Positions 16,477 through 25,551 of a DNA stretch of 64,000 nt are shown piece by piece. The notes beneath the pieces were generated by a model that was given only the letters and a program-made list of their open reading frames with translations, ran no database searches and was not told where the DNA came from. Positions within the stretch are counted from its first letter, which is position 1, and every line of letters begins with the position of its first letter. The position numbers and the translations under genes are program-made. Origin of the DNA: Rhodothermus marinus (lineage in GTDB: Bacteria; Bacteroidota; Rhodothermia; Rhodothermales; Rhodothermaceae); contig NZ_AP019797.1 in the NCBI RefSeq assembly GCF_009936275.1, positions 673,501 to 737,500 of the forward strand, in the 5' to 3' direction.

Positions 16477-16953
16477 ATGGCACGCTTTGAACTGCTGGTC
16501 AACGGAACCCGTCACACGGTCGACGTGCCGCCGGACATGCCGCTGCTCTGGGTGCTGCGGGATGTGCTGGGGCTCACGGGCACCAAGTTCGGCTGCGGCA
16601 AGGCGCTCTGTGGCGCCTGCACGGTGCATCTGAGCGGCACGCCGGTGCGCTCGTGTGTGCTGCCGGTCTCGGCCGTGGTCGGGCAGCCCATTACGACGAT
16701 CGAAGGGCTGGATCCGGAAGGGAATCACCCGCTGCAGCGGGCCTGGCGCGAGCTGAACGTGCCGCAATGCGGCTATTGCCAGGCCGGTCAGCTCATGACG
16801 GCCGCCGCGCTGCTGCGGCAGAACCCGAATCCCACCGACGAAGACATCATCGCCGCCATGGGCGGCAATCTGTGCCGTTGCGGCACCTATCATCGGATCC
16901 GTCGGGCGATTCATCGGGCCGCGGAACTCATGCGGCAGGAGGGTACGCAATGA
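16477..16953 (+). CDS. (2Fe-2S) subunit of a molybdenum hydroxylase (IorA-like)
   Basis: This 158-residue protein has both iron-sulfur domains of the xanthine oxidase family. The plant-ferredoxin-type cluster is formed by [15 protein letters not shown] and the cysteine in VRSCVLPV. The second cluster is formed by [16 protein letters not shown] and [17 protein letters not shown]. It passes electrons from the molybdenum centre to an acceptor. Two-subunit forms lacking the FAD protein are typical of isoquinoline 1-oxidoreductase-like and periplasmic aldehyde dehydrogenases. The stop overlaps the next start (ATGA at 16950-16953), so both subunits are coupled. The protein has no signal and probably travels out with its Tat-bearing partner. 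Confidence 0.92.
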   Translation: MARFELLVNGTRHTVDVPPDMPLLWVLRDVLGLTGTKFGCGKALCGACTVHLSGTPVRSCVLPVSAVVGQPITTIEGLDPEGNHPLQRAWRELNVPQCGYCQAGQLMTAAALLRQNPNPTDEDIIAAMGGNLCRCGTYHRIRRAIHRAAELMRQEGTQ

Positions 16954-19184
16954 GTGGCTTCGACCTCTGGGAATACATCGAGGCGCGACGCAATCCATTC
17001 AAGCTCAGCCGTCGCGCGTTTTTGAAGGTGGGGGTGGCCGCTACGGGCGGACTGCTCGTCGGCGGACTGGTCCCGCGTATCGGCAGCGGGAAGGAAGACG
17101 ATACCCCGGTCGAACTGAACCCGTACGTGCAGGTCGATCCGGACGGGACGGTACGCATCTACGTGCCCAAGTCGGAGATGGGCCAGGGTGTGCGCACCTC
17201 GCTGGCCATGCTGGTGGCCGAGGAGCTGGACGCCGACTGGGCGCAGGTGCGCGTGGAGCAGGCCCCGCTCGATCCGAAATACGGCAGCCTGGGAACGGGC
17301 GGCAGTAGCAGCGTGCGCACGCGCTGGCGGGAGCTGCGCGAGGCCGGCGCCATGGCCCGGGCGCTGCTCGTCGAGGCAGCCGCCCGGCGCTGGGGCGTCG
17401 ATCCGGCCCGCTGTCGCACGGAGCAGGGACGGGTGTTGCACCCGAACGGGCGCGAGGCACTGCCCTATGGCGAACTGGCCGCCGAGGCGGCCCGCCTGGA
17501 GCCGCCGGCTTCGGTGCGTCTGAAAGACCCGGCCAGCTTTCGGCTGATCGGGCGGCCTCAGCGCGGCGTGGACGTTCCCGACATCGTCACGGGACGGGCC
17601 ACCTACGGCATTGATGTGCGCGTGCCGGGTATGCTCGTGGCCAGCATCGAGCACTGTCCGTACATTGGCGGACGGCTGCTGCGCTACGACGATACGGCCG
17701 CCCGTCAGGTGCCGGGCGTGCGTGCCGTCGTCGAGGTGCCGGCGCTCGGATCGGGCGTCTACCGGGTGCGGCCGGGCGTGGCGGTAATCGCCGAAAACAC
17801 CTGGGCGGCCTTCCGGGGGCGGCAGGCGCTGCGCATCGAGTGGGAACCGGGCGACGCCGAACGGCACAGCTCGGCGGCTTACCTGGAGCAAATGCAGGCC
17901 ATGGCCGCCGAACCGGGTCAGGTCGTGGGCGAGCGCGGTTCGGTCGAAACGGCCCTGTCGCAGGGAAGCCGCCGCGTCGAAGCGACCTACGTGCTGCCCT
18001 TCCTGGCGCATGCGCCCATGGAGCCGGTCAATGCGGTGGCGCACGTCGAAGGCGACCGTTGCACGATCTGGGCACCTACGCAGACGCCCGAATGGGCGGC
18101 CCGGGGCGTTGCCGAGGTGCTGGGCATCCCCGAGCGCAACGTGCGCGTCTTCATCACGCTGCTGGGGGGTGGTTTCGGTCGGCGGCTCATGGACGATTAC
18201 GCCGTCGAAGCGGCCTATCTCTCGAAAGCCGTGGGCACGCCCGTGCAGGTGGTCTGGACCCGCGAGGACGATCTGCAATTCGATTTCTACCGGCCCATGG
18301 CCGTGCACCGCATCGAGGCGGCGCTCGACGCCGAGGGCAGGCCGCTGGCCTGGTACCATCGACTGGTGTCTACATCGATCCGGGCGGCGCTGGAGGGGCC
18401 CGATGCGCCCGATCAGCACCGCTCGGAAGTCGGCGGGGCGGACCGGTTGCCCTATCGCGTGCCGAACTGGCGCCTGGAGTACCGCCCGTTCCAGAGTCCG
18501 ATCTTTCGCGGCTGGTGGCGCTCGGTCGAGCACACGCACACGGCTTTTGCCGTCGAAAGCTTCATCGACGAGCTGGCGGCGGCCGCCGGACGCGATCCGC
18601 TGGCCTATCGCTTGGAGCTGTTCGACATGGAGGCGCGAAGCGAAGGAGGCGGCTGGGCACCCCCTTACGAGCCGGCCCGCCTGCGGCGCGTGCTGGAACT
18701 GGCGGCCGAGAAGGCCGGCTGGGGACGCCGGCTGCCCGAAGGCCACGGGCTGGGCATCGCCTGCCACTGGGCATTTGCCAGCTATGCGGCGGAGGTGGTC
18801 GAAGCCTCCGTGGACGACGACGGTCAGGTGCGCGTGCATCGCGTCGTGGCCGTGCTGGACTGCGGCCGCGTCGTCAACCCGAGCGGGGCCGAGGCGCAGG
18901 TGATCAGCGGGGTGCTCGATGGCCTGTGGACAGCGCTTCGGGCCGAGATCGTGCTGGACGGCGGCCGGGTCGTCTCGTCCAACTTCGACAATTATCCGCT
19001 TTTGCGACAGCCTGAGGTGCCGCCGGTGATCGAAGTCCACTTTGTGGAGAGCGAGGTGGATCCGACCGGCCTGGGCGAACCGCCCGTGCCCCCTGTGGCG
19101 CCCGCGCTGGCCAACGCAATCTTTGCCGCCACAGGCCGCCGCGTACGGCAGCTACCCATCCGGCCCGAAATGCTCCGCGGCTGA
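16950..19184 (+). CDS. molybdopterin-binding large subunit of a xanthine oxidase-family hydroxylase (IorB-like)
   Basis: The 744-residue protein begins with a cytoplasmic stretch followed by [20 protein letters not shown], a twin-arginine signal at about residues 19-40. Catalytic-subunit motifs follow: [44 protein letters not shown]-like text ([13 protein letters not shown]), WAPTQTPEW and [34 protein letters not shown] occurs near the end and includes the glutamate usually needed for catalysis. The cofactor is probably molybdopterin cytosine dinucleotide. Likely substrates are aldehydes or N-heterocycles in the periplasm; the physiological one is unknown. It is coupled to the iron-sulfur subunit. 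No cofactor insertion (XdhC-like) gene is in the window. Confidence 0.88.
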   Translation: MSGFDLWEYIEARRNPFKLSRRAFLKVGVAATGGLLVGGLVPRIGSGKEDDTPVELNPYVQVDPDGTVRIYVPKSEMGQGVRTSLAMLVAEELDADWAQVRVEQAPLDPKYGSLGTGGSSSVRTRWRELREAGAMARALLVEAAARRWGVDPARCRTEQGRVLHPNGREALPYGELAAEAARLEPPASVRLKDPASFRLIGRPQRGVDVPDIVTGRATYGIDVRVPGMLVASIEHCPYIGGRLLRYDDTAARQVPGVRAVVEVPALGSGVYRVRPGVAVIAENTWAAFRGRQALRIEWEPGDAERHSSAAYLEQMQAMAAEPGQVVGERGSVETALSQGSRRVEATYVLPFLAHAPMEPVNAVAHVEGDRCTIWAPTQTPEWAARGVAEVLGIPERNVRVFITLLGGGFGRRLMDDYAVEAAYLSKAVGTPVQVVWTREDDLQFDFYRPMAVHRIEAALDAEGRPLAWYHRLVSTSIRAALEGPDAPDQHRSEVGGADRLPYRVPNWRLEYRPFQSPIFRGWWRSVEHTHTAFAVESFIDELAAAAGRDPLAYRLELFDMEARSEGGGWAPPYEPARLRRVLELAAEKAGWGRRLPEGHGLGIACHWAFASYAAEVVEASVDDDGQVRVHRVVAVLDCGRVVNPSGAEAQVISGVLDGLWTALRAEIVLDGGRVVSSNFDNYPLLRQPEVPPVIEVHFVESEVDPTGLGEPPVPPVAPALANAIFAATGRRVRQLPIRPEMLRG

Positions 19185-19268
19185 CGTTCCTTCCTGAGCA
19201 GCCCGGAACGGACGAGCGGCTGCGGCGTGAAGGAGGCCGTCCCCGAAAAGCAGGAAGGCAAACGCATC

Positions 19269-20189
19269 ATGCCGGACGGATTCGGTTCGACGGCCTCGGT
19301 GCCGGCGCTGCCGCGCTGGCGCATCTGGGTGCTGGCTGCCCGCCCCAAAACGCTGGCGGCGGCCGTCGCGCCCGTGCTCATGGGTACGGCCATGGCCTGG
19401 GCTGACGGCGGTTTTCACCTGCCCTCGGCGCTCTTTGCATTGATCGGCGCCCTGCTGATCCAGATCGGGACGAACTTCGCCAACGACTATGCCGACTACC
19501 TGAAGGGCGCCGATACGGCCACGCGCAAAGGACCGTTGCGGGTGACGGCGGCCGGGCTGGTGACGCCCGAGGCCATGCGGCGTGCCACCGCGCTGACGTT
19601 CGCGCTGGCCGTCGTGGCCGGCCTTTACCTGATCTGGCGGGGCGGCTGGCCCGTGCTGGCCATCGGGCTGCTTTCGATCCTGTTCGGCATCCTGTATACG
19701 AGCGGTCGCTATGCGCTGGCCTATCTGGGGCTGGGCGAGCTTTTCGTGCTCATCTTCTTCGGTCCGGTGGCCGTGGGCGGCACCTACTACGTGCAGACGC
19801 TCACGATCACGCAGGAAGTGCTGCTGATGGGCCTGGCGCCGGGGTTGATCTCGACGGGCATCCTGCTGGTGAACAACGTCCGGGACATCGAGGAAGACCG
19901 TCAGGCCGGCAAGCGGACGCCCGTGGTGCGCTTTGGGCGGGCGTTTGGCGTGGGACTCTATGCCTGCTGCCTGCTCGGCGCGTTGCTGCTTCCGGTCGTC
20001 TGGTATCTGTTCACCTACCGACATGGCGGGGCGATGGCCGTGCTGGCGCTGCTGCCGGCCAGCGTGCGCGCCATCCGGACGCTGGCGCTCGAGCGGGACG
20101 GTGCCGTGCTGAACGCGTTGCTGGCGGCCACCGGACGTCTGCTCCTGCTCTACAGCCTGCTGTTCTCGATTGGGTGGATCCTGACCTGA
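19269..20189 (+). CDS. menA: 1,4-dihydroxy-2-naphthoate polyprenyltransferase
   Basis: This 306-residue UbiA-family prenyltransferase has about eight or nine membrane segments. The start AARPKTLAAAVAPVLMGTA, the first aspartate-rich motif NFANDYADYLKGADT and RKGPLRVTAAGLVTPE are diagnostic of MenA. The second aspartate motif is NNVRDIEEDRQAGKRT. It joins the polyprenyl chain to dihydroxynaphthoate in the membrane. The ATG at 19269 has an AGGAAGG site about 9 bases upstream; a GTG at 19227 would add 14 residues. It is followed after 6 bases by menC, so menA, menC and menE form one transcript. Confidence 0.93.
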   Translation: MPDGFGSTASVPALPRWRIWVLAARPKTLAAAVAPVLMGTAMAWADGGFHLPSALFALIGALLIQIGTNFANDYADYLKGADTATRKGPLRVTAAGLVTPEAMRRATALTFALAVVAGLYLIWRGGWPVLAIGLLSILFGILYTSGRYALAYLGLGELFVLIFFGPVAVGGTYYVQTLTITQEVLLMGLAPGLISTGILLVNNVRDIEEDRQAGKRTPVVRFGRAFGVGLYACCLLGALLLPVVWYLFTYRHGGAMAVLALLPASVRAIRTLALERDGAVLNALLAATGRLLLLYSLLFSIGWILT

Positions 20190-20195
20190 GCGGCC

Positions 20196-21275
20196 ATGCC
20201 CGAACGCACCTGGCGCCTGTTTCGCTTCAGCGTGCCGCTGGCGATGCCGCTGCCGTCCGGTGCGTCGGTGCGCCGGGGCTGGCTGGTGCAGGTGCAGGGA
20301 AGCGGGGCGGTCGGCTGGGGCGAGGTGGCGCCGCTGCCGGGCTTCAGCCGCGAGACGCCGGAAGCAGCCTTTCAGGCGCTGCAGGCATTGCTTCCACGTC
20401 TGACTTCCGTACCGGAAACGTCCACGTTTGCAGAATGGGCCGAAACCGTGGCGCCGCTGCTGGCCGACGCGCCGGCTTCGGTGCGGTGGGGCCTGGAGCT
20501 GGCGCTTGCCAGCTGGCAGGCCGCCCGCGCGGGAAAACGACTGGACACCTGGCTGGCGTCCGATCCGTTGCCTGTGGTCTCAATCAACGCACTGGTGTCG
20601 ACGGACTGGCGTGAGCGTCCCGCGTGCCTGGCGGCGATTCGGACGGCCGGATACCGGACGGTCAAAGTCAAGGTAAGCGGCCGCCCCCCGGACGAAGCGG
20701 CGCGGTGCGTGCGGCGGCTCCGGGACGTGCTGGGCCGAGAAATGACGCTGCGGGTGGACGCAAACCGGGCCTGGACGCTGCGCGAAGCGCTGGCGTTCGC
20801 CGAAGCGGTGGCCGATCTGGAGATTGCCTACGTCGAGGAGCCGCTGCGTGACCCGGAGAAGCTCCGGGAATTTGTGCAGCGGAGTCCGCTGCCGGTGGCG
20901 CTCGACGAGACGCTGGCCGAGCAGCCGGAGCGGCCCCTGAGCTACTGGGAAGGGGTGACCGCTGTGGTGCTGAAGCCGGCGCAGCTGGGGGGACTGCTAC
21001 ACGCCTGGCGCCGTGCGGAGGAGGCGCGTGCGCTGGGGATGACGGTGGTCTGGAGCGCGGCTTTCGAGACCGGCGTCGGCACGCGCGGGTTGCTGGCACT
21101 GGCGGCCGCTTCTCGGAGCACGGCGGCGGCCGGACTGGATCCTTATCGCTGGCTGGCCGACGACGTGCTGCATCCCCGACTGGCATGGCAGCCGGAAATG
21201 TCGGTGCGCGAAGCGTTAGCCGGTCCCTGGCATCCCAACCTGACCGTACTGGAGACGATCGATGTCGTCGCGTGA
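20196..21275 (+). CDS. menC: o-succinylbenzoate synthase
   Basis: This 359-residue enolase-superfamily enzyme dehydrates SHCHC to o-succinylbenzoate. Catalytic features are in place: the KxK acid-base pair in YRTVKVKVSG, metal ligands in LRVDANRAWTL, AYVEEPLRDPE and VALDETLAE, and the second lysine in VVLKPAQLGGL. The N-terminal capping domain includes WGEVAPLPGFSRET. It lies 6 bases after menA and overlaps menE by 14 bases. Related enzymes can act as N-succinylamino acid racemases, but the menaquinone neighbours make MenC the clear choice. Confidence 0.92.
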   Translation: MPERTWRLFRFSVPLAMPLPSGASVRRGWLVQVQGSGAVGWGEVAPLPGFSRETPEAAFQALQALLPRLTSVPETSTFAEWAETVAPLLADAPASVRWGLELALASWQAARAGKRLDTWLASDPLPVVSINALVSTDWRERPACLAAIRTAGYRTVKVKVSGRPPDEAARCVRRLRDVLGREMTLRVDANRAWTLREALAFAEAVADLEIAYVEEPLRDPEKLREFVQRSPLPVALDETLAEQPERPLSYWEGVTAVVLKPAQLGGLLHAWRRAEEARALGMTVVWSAAFETGVGTRGLLALAAASRSTAAAGLDPYRWLADDVLHPRLAWQPEMSVREALAGPWHPNLTVLETIDVVA

Positions 21276-22701
21276 GACAGTCTGCCCGCTGTTTCGCTGG
21301 AGCCGGGAGACGCCGGACCGTCCGCTGGTGCGGCTCCCGTCCGGGCCGATCATGGCGGCCGCGCTGGAGGAACGGGTCCGGCGTGCCGTCGCGCGTCTTC
21401 GGACCGAAGGTGTGGGATCGGGGGATCGGATCGGGCTCTGGCTGGACGATCCCGTCGCCACGCTGACGATCCTGCTGGCGCTCTGGCGCCTGCGGGCCGT
21501 GGCCTGTCTGCTGAGCACACGCCTGCCGGCCGCCGGGCTCGAAGCTCCGATCCGCCAGGTCGGTCTGCAGGCATTGATCACCGATCGGCCGTGCGCGACG
21601 ACGTTGCTCTGCTGGCACCCGGAGGCGCTGCAGGACGCGCCACCGACTGCTCCGGAAGCACCGCCCCGGCTGGCCATGGAGCAGCACGCCACCGTCTTTT
21701 TCACCTCAGGCAGTACCGGCGCGCCCAAAGGGGTGCTGCACACGATCGGCAACCTCATCGACAGCGCGCGTGGGGTGGCGGCGCATCTGCATCTGCAGCC
21801 GGGCGATCGGTGGCTGCTGGTGCTGCCGCTCTATCATGTGGGCGGCATGGGGGTGCTCATGCGCTGTCTGCTGGTCGGTGCGGAAGTCGTGATTCCGGAG
21901 CGACGGGAGCCGCTCGGCCGGGCGCTGGTGCACTATGCGCCCACGCACGTTTCGCTGGTGCATACGCAACTCTGGCGGCTGCTGCGCGACACCGAAGGGC
22001 CGCCGCCCCGGACGCTCCGGGCGGTGTTGCTGGGCGGCAGCGCCATCCCGGAGGAGGTGCTGCAGGAGGGGGCGGCGCGGGGCTGGCCGCTGCATACCAG
22101 CTACGGCCTGACCGAAATGGCTTCGACCGTCACGGCTACGCCGCCCGGTGCTTCGCTGGAGTTGCTGCGAACCTCCGGACGCGTGCTGCCCTATCGGGAG
22201 CTGACGATCGGCCCGGACGGGTCCATCCTGGTGCGCGGGCCGGTGCGGTTTGTCGGCTATCTGGAAAACGGTCGGCTGCGCCGACCCTTCGACGAGGCCG
22301 GCTGGTTCGACACGGGCGATCTGGGATGGCTGGACGAAGCAGGCTACCTGCACGTCGAAGGGCGGCGCGACAACCGGTTCATCTCCGGTGGCGAAAACAT
22401 TCAGCCCGAAGCGATCGAGCGCGCTCTGCTGCGCCTTCCCGGCGTTGCCGAGGCCGTCGTCGTACCCGTGCCCGATCCGGAATTCGGCGAGCGTCCGGCC
22501 GCCTTCGTGCGAACAGAGGAGAAGCGGTGGGAGCCCGACCGCTGGCGCGCGGAGCTGCGCCGGGCGCTGCCGGGTTTCATGGTGCCGGTGGCGTTCTGGC
22601 CCTGGCCCGCGTTGCCGGACGGAGGCATCAAGGCTTCTCGACGGCTTCTGAAAGAAGAAGCCCGACGGCGCTGGTCTCCGGCCGAAAGGGAAGACAGGTG
22701 A
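21262..22701 (+). CDS. menE: o-succinylbenzoate-CoA ligase
   Basis: The 479-residue product is an adenylate-forming enzyme that activates o-succinylbenzoate with CoA. The AMP-binding loop is VFFTSGSTGAPKGVLHT, followed by LLVLPLYHVGGMGVL, AVLLGGSAIPEEVL, TSYGLTEMAST and the hinge region WFDTGDLGWLDE with RRDNRFISGGENIQPEAIE. The C-terminal lysine motif is GGIKASRRLL. It starts inside menC and is the last gene of the plus-strand menaquinone group. menB and the thioesterase or menH functions are not in the window. It ends 18 bases before the convergent phosphatase gene. Confidence 0.92.
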   Translation: MSSRETVCPLFRWSRETPDRPLVRLPSGPIMAAALEERVRRAVARLRTEGVGSGDRIGLWLDDPVATLTILLALWRLRAVACLLSTRLPAAGLEAPIRQVGLQALITDRPCATTLLCWHPEALQDAPPTAPEAPPRLAMEQHATVFFTSGSTGAPKGVLHTIGNLIDSARGVAAHLHLQPGDRWLLVLPLYHVGGMGVLMRCLLVGAEVVIPERREPLGRALVHYAPTHVSLVHTQLWRLLRDTEGPPPRTLRAVLLGGSAIPEEVLQEGAARGWPLHTSYGLTEMASTVTATPPGASLELLRTSGRVLPYRELTIGPDGSILVRGPVRFVGYLENGRLRRPFDEAGWFDTGDLGWLDEAGYLHVEGRRDNRFISGGENIQPEAIERALLRLPGVAEAVVVPVPDPEFGERPAAFVRTEEKRWEPDRWRAELRRALPGFMVPVAFWPWPALPDGGIKASRRLLKEEARRRWSPAEREDR

Positions 22702-22719
22702 GCGCCCGTGCGTAGCTGC

Positions 22720-23835
22720 TCAGCTCAGGCGCTCCATCCAGAAGAAGAGGATGTCGTCGTCGAAGGTGTCGGTGTTGCAGCGGCTCAGAATGCCCTGCAG
22801 GAGCGTCTGGACGGGATCTTCGGCACCGACCATCTTCGGAGCCAGCTCGCACAGGCCCTGTTCGCCGATCATTTCCCCGGAAGCCGTGCGCTGCTCCATC
22901 AGGCCGTCTGTGTAGAGCAGCAGGCCGCCGCCCGCCGGGATGGTGATCGTCGCATCCTGGAACGTGGCATTGGAATCGAGCCCCAGGATCAGATCGCTGT
23001 ATTCGACCACTTCGGCCGTCTGGCGGTCTTTGACCAGAATGGGACGGCAGTGGCCCGCGTTGGCGTAGGTGATCTCGTGTGTGGTGGGATCCCAGCGGAG
23101 GATCAGCAGCGAGGCGAACGTTTCCTCCATGACGGTGTCCTGCATCAGCACGTGGTTGACCCGTCGGAGGAGTTCGGCGGGCGACTGTGCGGTCTGGAGC
23201 ATGGCGTAGAGCGTGCCCCGGATGTAGCTGAGAAAGCTGAACGCATAGAACTTGGCCTGCAGGCCTTTGCCCATCACGTCGCCGATCGTGATGAAGAACG
23301 AGCCGCTCGGGTGCTGCGTCCAGTCGAAAAAGTCGCCGCCGCCGTATTCCTTGGGGCTGTTGTGAAAGTAGAGTCGGTAGCCCGGAACGGACGGGAGCTG
23401 TTTGGGCATGAGCTTTTTGGAGAAGTCCTGTCCGATGCGGGCATCGAGCTGCGTCTGGAAGTACTTGGTGCGTTCCAGCAGGCGTTCGATGCGGGCCAGT
23501 AGCTGGTCGATGTCGAAGGGTTTGGTGATGTAGTCGTCGACGCCCATGCGCATGCCGCGCATGCGGCTGTGCTCGTCGGCCTTGGCCGTCAGAAAGATGA
23601 ACGGGATGGCCCGGGTTTCTTTGCGGCTCTGCAGGGCCTGCTGCAGGGCAAACCCGTCCATCTTCGGCATCATGATGTCCGAGATGATCAGGTCGGGGAT
23701 CTCCTCCAGCACGAGCTGGAGGGCCTCCTCGCCGTTGGCGGCCGAGCGCACCCGGTAGTATTTGCTCAGCCGGTACTCGAGCAGGCGGCGGAGCGTGTGC
23801 TCGTCCTCGACCACTAAAATGGAATATCGAGCCAT
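22720..23835 (-). CDS. response regulator with PP2C-type (RsbU/SpoIIE-like) phosphatase
   Basis: This 371-residue protein joins two domains. Residues 1-120 are a receiver with the acidic pair E10-D11, phosphoacceptor D53 (LIISDIMMPKMDG) and Lys105 in DDYITKPF. After a short helical linker, residues 160-370 are a PP2C/SpoIIE phosphatase with its metal-binding aspartates: EYGGGDFFDW, IGDVMGKGLQAKFYAF, LLLYTDGLMEQ and DTFDDDILFFW. Such proteins dephosphorylate a STAS-domain antagonist when the receiver is phosphorylated. Its start overlaps the HATPase gene by 22 bases, and a STAS gene lies further upstream, giving a complete partner-switching module. The histidine kinase that controls it is not in the window. 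Confidence 0.9.
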   Translation of the reverse strand: MARYSILVVEDEHTLRRLLEYRLSKYYRVRSAANGEEALQLVLEEIPDLIISDIMMPKMDGFALQQALQSRKETRAIPFIFLTAKADEHSRMRGMRMGVDDYITKPFDIDQLLARIERLLERTKYFQTQLDARIGQDFSKKLMPKQLPSVPGYRLYFHNSPKEYGGGDFFDWTQHPSGSFFITIGDVMGKGLQAKFYAFSFLSYIRGTLYAMLQTAQSPAELLRRVNHVLMQDTVMEETFASLLILRWDPTTHEITYANAGHCRPILVKDRQTAEVVEYSDLILGLDSNATFQDATITIPAGGGLLLYTDGLMEQRTASGEMIGEQGLCELAPKMVGAEDPVQTLLQGILSRCNTDTFDDDILFFWMERLS

Positions 23836-24266
23836 GGATCTTCGTCGTTGGCCAGCGTAAAGACCAGACGGTGTCTTCCGTCCTTCAGGCGGATGTAGTT
23901 GAGTTTTTTCGTACAGGCGCGAATAAAATGGAGGCCCATGCCCCGCTCGGGAAAAGCTTCCTGAATCGACGGATTGGACTCCAGCCGTCCGTTCAGGTCG
24001 AAGCCTTCCGAATTGTCATCGATAAAGCATTCGACGATGCGACCGTTGCTGCGGATCGTTAACTCGATGGATGGCGCGCGGTTGCCAAAATGTGCGTGTT
24101 GAATTAAATTGGCCAACCACTCATGGACGGTCAGCTGGACGCGATAACGCAGGTCTTCATTTTCCGGAGGCAGCGGAAGGCCGGCATCCGGCTTCGCAAA
24201 AAGGGCGTGCACCCGGTCGATCAGATCCTCCAGGTTGTTGAATCGGTAGCGCACTTCTTTCATCAT
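23814..24266 (-). CDS. RsbW-like serine kinase / anti-sigma-type HATPase
   Basis: The 150-residue product has a GHKL ATPase fold of the RsbW type. The N-box is HEWLANLIQHAHFGN, the G1 region FIDDNSEGFDLNGR, and the G2 region FPERGMGLHFIRACT. These proteins bind and phosphorylate a STAS antagonist and bind a target, classically a sigma factor. The MMKEVRYRF start at 24266 is preferred; a TTG at 24302 could add 12 residues, and no ribosome site decides between them. It lies between the STAS gene and the phosphatase gene on the minus strand. The true target is unknown, since no sigma factor is adjacent. Confidence 0.85.
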   Translation of the reverse strand: MMKEVRYRFNNLEDLIDRVHALFAKPDAGLPLPPENEDLRYRVQLTVHEWLANLIQHAHFGNRAPSIELTIRSNGRIVECFIDDNSEGFDLNGRLESNPSIQEAFPERGMGLHFIRACTKKLNYIRLKDGRHRLVFTLANDEDPWLDIPF

Positions 24267-24329
24267 GGATTCGGGCCACGTCCAGGTAAGGGGCAGGATC
24301 AACCCGGCAGCCGGAGCCTGTCGTGCCCG

Positions 24330-24674
24330 TCAGGTTTGCTGCAGCGCCTCCTGCGCCGCTTCGACCGTGGGAAACTGCCGGAAAACCTTGTACGTTCGCG
24401 TCAACTGCACGACCACCTGTACGGGCCGCGAGACCGACGCGAAAACAACCTGGCCGTTGCGCGGCGAAACCTGCCGGTACAGGGAAAAAATGGCGCCCAG
24501 TCCTGTGGAGTCCAGGATGCCCGTTTCGGAAAAATCCAGAATGAAGTTGCGGACGCCGGTCTGCACCTGTTCCTGGCAGATGGCCTTGAATTCCGCCGCG
24601 TTGCGAAAGTCCAGCGCCTTGCCGACGCGAATGACGACGGTTTCCGCATTCAGGGGTTCGACCGAGAAACTCAT
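24330..24674 (-). CDS. STAS-domain antagonist (RsbV-like)
   Basis: This 114-residue single-domain protein has the STAS fold: a strand-rich start MSFSVEPLNAETVVIRVGK, then FILDFSETGILDSTGLGAI, in which Ser56 next to Asp55 is the expected phosphorylation site. The helix after it, FSLYRQVSPRNGQVVFASVS, is also typical. Unphosphorylated antagonist would sequester the HATPase partner encoded 63 bases downstream; the receiver-PP2C protein would regenerate it. The start ATG at 24674 is clear from the family. It is the first gene of the minus-strand module. Confidence 0.88.
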   Translation of the reverse strand: MSFSVEPLNAETVVIRVGKALDFRNAAEFKAICQEQVQTGVRNFILDFSETGILDSTGLGAIFSLYRQVSPRNGQVVFASVSRPVQVVVQLTRTYKVFRQFPTVEAAQEALQQT

Positions 24675-24722
24675 GACCGACGGGTTGTGCATCACACGTT
24701 TGGGGGCTGGTTCCGGGTGGTT

Positions 24723-24729
24723 CAAAGTA
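24723..24729 (-). promoter_or_regulatory. possible promoter element for the STAS module
   Basis: On the minus strand TACTTTG lies 49 bases before the STAS ATG, close to the Bacteroidota TAnnTTTG element but one base short. The upstream element is only TTTA at a suitable distance, so this is weak. Confidence 0.3.
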
Positions 24730-24846
24730 TCGTCCGGTCCAGGCGTGGCTAAAGCGCACGTTTCCGGACTGGACGGTTGCGACTTCAAACACCATACCAC
24801 CCGGGGCACTATATAGTACAACCTTTTCATGCAAAAGGAAAGTCCG

Positions 24847-25551
24847 ATGCCCATGCAGATTCATGTTGAAAATCAGATTCCGCGGAGCGATGCGCTGCTC
24901 GGCCTGATCCGTGCAGAAGGCGTGCATGTCGCGACCGAGCCGGAAGGGTTGGCCGAAGCGCTGCAACAGTTGCTTGCCGGGCGGCAACAATTGCCGCCCG
25001 AGCTGGAAGCGCGCCGGCAGGCCGTGCGCGATCTGCTCCGCAACGGCCGCTACAAACCCACCGGTCGCGCCAAACCGGCCAGCGAATACCTGCTCCGGGA
25101 GGCGCAGGCTGGCGGCTTCCCCCGCATCAATGGCCCCGTGGACGTGGCCAACTATATCAGCCTGCTGCACATGCTGCCGGTGTCGCTCTGGGACCTGGAC
25201 CGCGCCGCCAGCACGCGTTTTCGCTTTCGACTGGGGCGTGCCGGCGAGGCCTACGTGTTCAACACGGCCGGGCAGCAGATCGATCTGACGGACCTGATCG
25301 TCGGTTGCCGTGTGGATCCGGACTCCGGTGCAGACGAACCCATCGTCAATCCGGTCAAGGACAGCCTGGCCACCAAGACGGACGCGACGACCACGCGCGT
25401 CATGGCGTGCGTCTATGCGCCCGCCGCGGCGGTTTCTGTGGAAGCGCTGGAGGCCATCTGCCGGGACTTTGCGGACTGGCTGGCCCGCTGCGGTGATCGC
25501 GTGGAGACGGCCTGGGCCGTGTTGCCGCCGGAGCAGACCGTGACGGTATGA
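24847..25551 (+). CDS. stand-alone B3/B4 domain protein
   Basis: This 234-residue protein matches the free-standing B3/B4 family, named after the editing domain of the phenylalanyl-tRNA synthetase beta subunit. Supporting text includes RYKPTGRAKPASEYLLREAQ, FPRINGPVDVANYISLLHML, a basic-hydrophobic middle, and a C-terminal DATTTRVMACVYAPAAAVS. A role in tRNA or amino-acid editing has been suggested for the family but is not settled. The ATG at 24847 is chosen because AAAGGAAAG lies 5-6 bases before it; an ATG at 24829 would add six residues. Its TGA overlaps the lptC start (25548-25551), so it is coupled to lipopolysaccharide export genes without an obvious functional link. Confidence 0.75.
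   Translation: MPMQIHVENQIPRSDALLGLIRAEGVHVATEPEGLAEALQQLLAGRQQLPPELEARRQAVRDLLRNGRYKPTGRAKPASEYLLREAQAGGFPRINGPVDVANYISLLHMLPVSLWDLDRAASTRFRFRLGRAGEAYVFNTAGQQIDLTDLIVGCRVDPDSGADEPIVNPVKDSLATKTDATTTRVMACVYAPAAAVSVEALEAICRDFADWLARCGDRVETAWAVLPPEQTVTV

Noticed and set aside
16911-19040. A 709-codon open frame on the minus strand
   Set aside because: It is antisense to the molybdenum hydroxylase large subunit and shows no domain; a composition effect.
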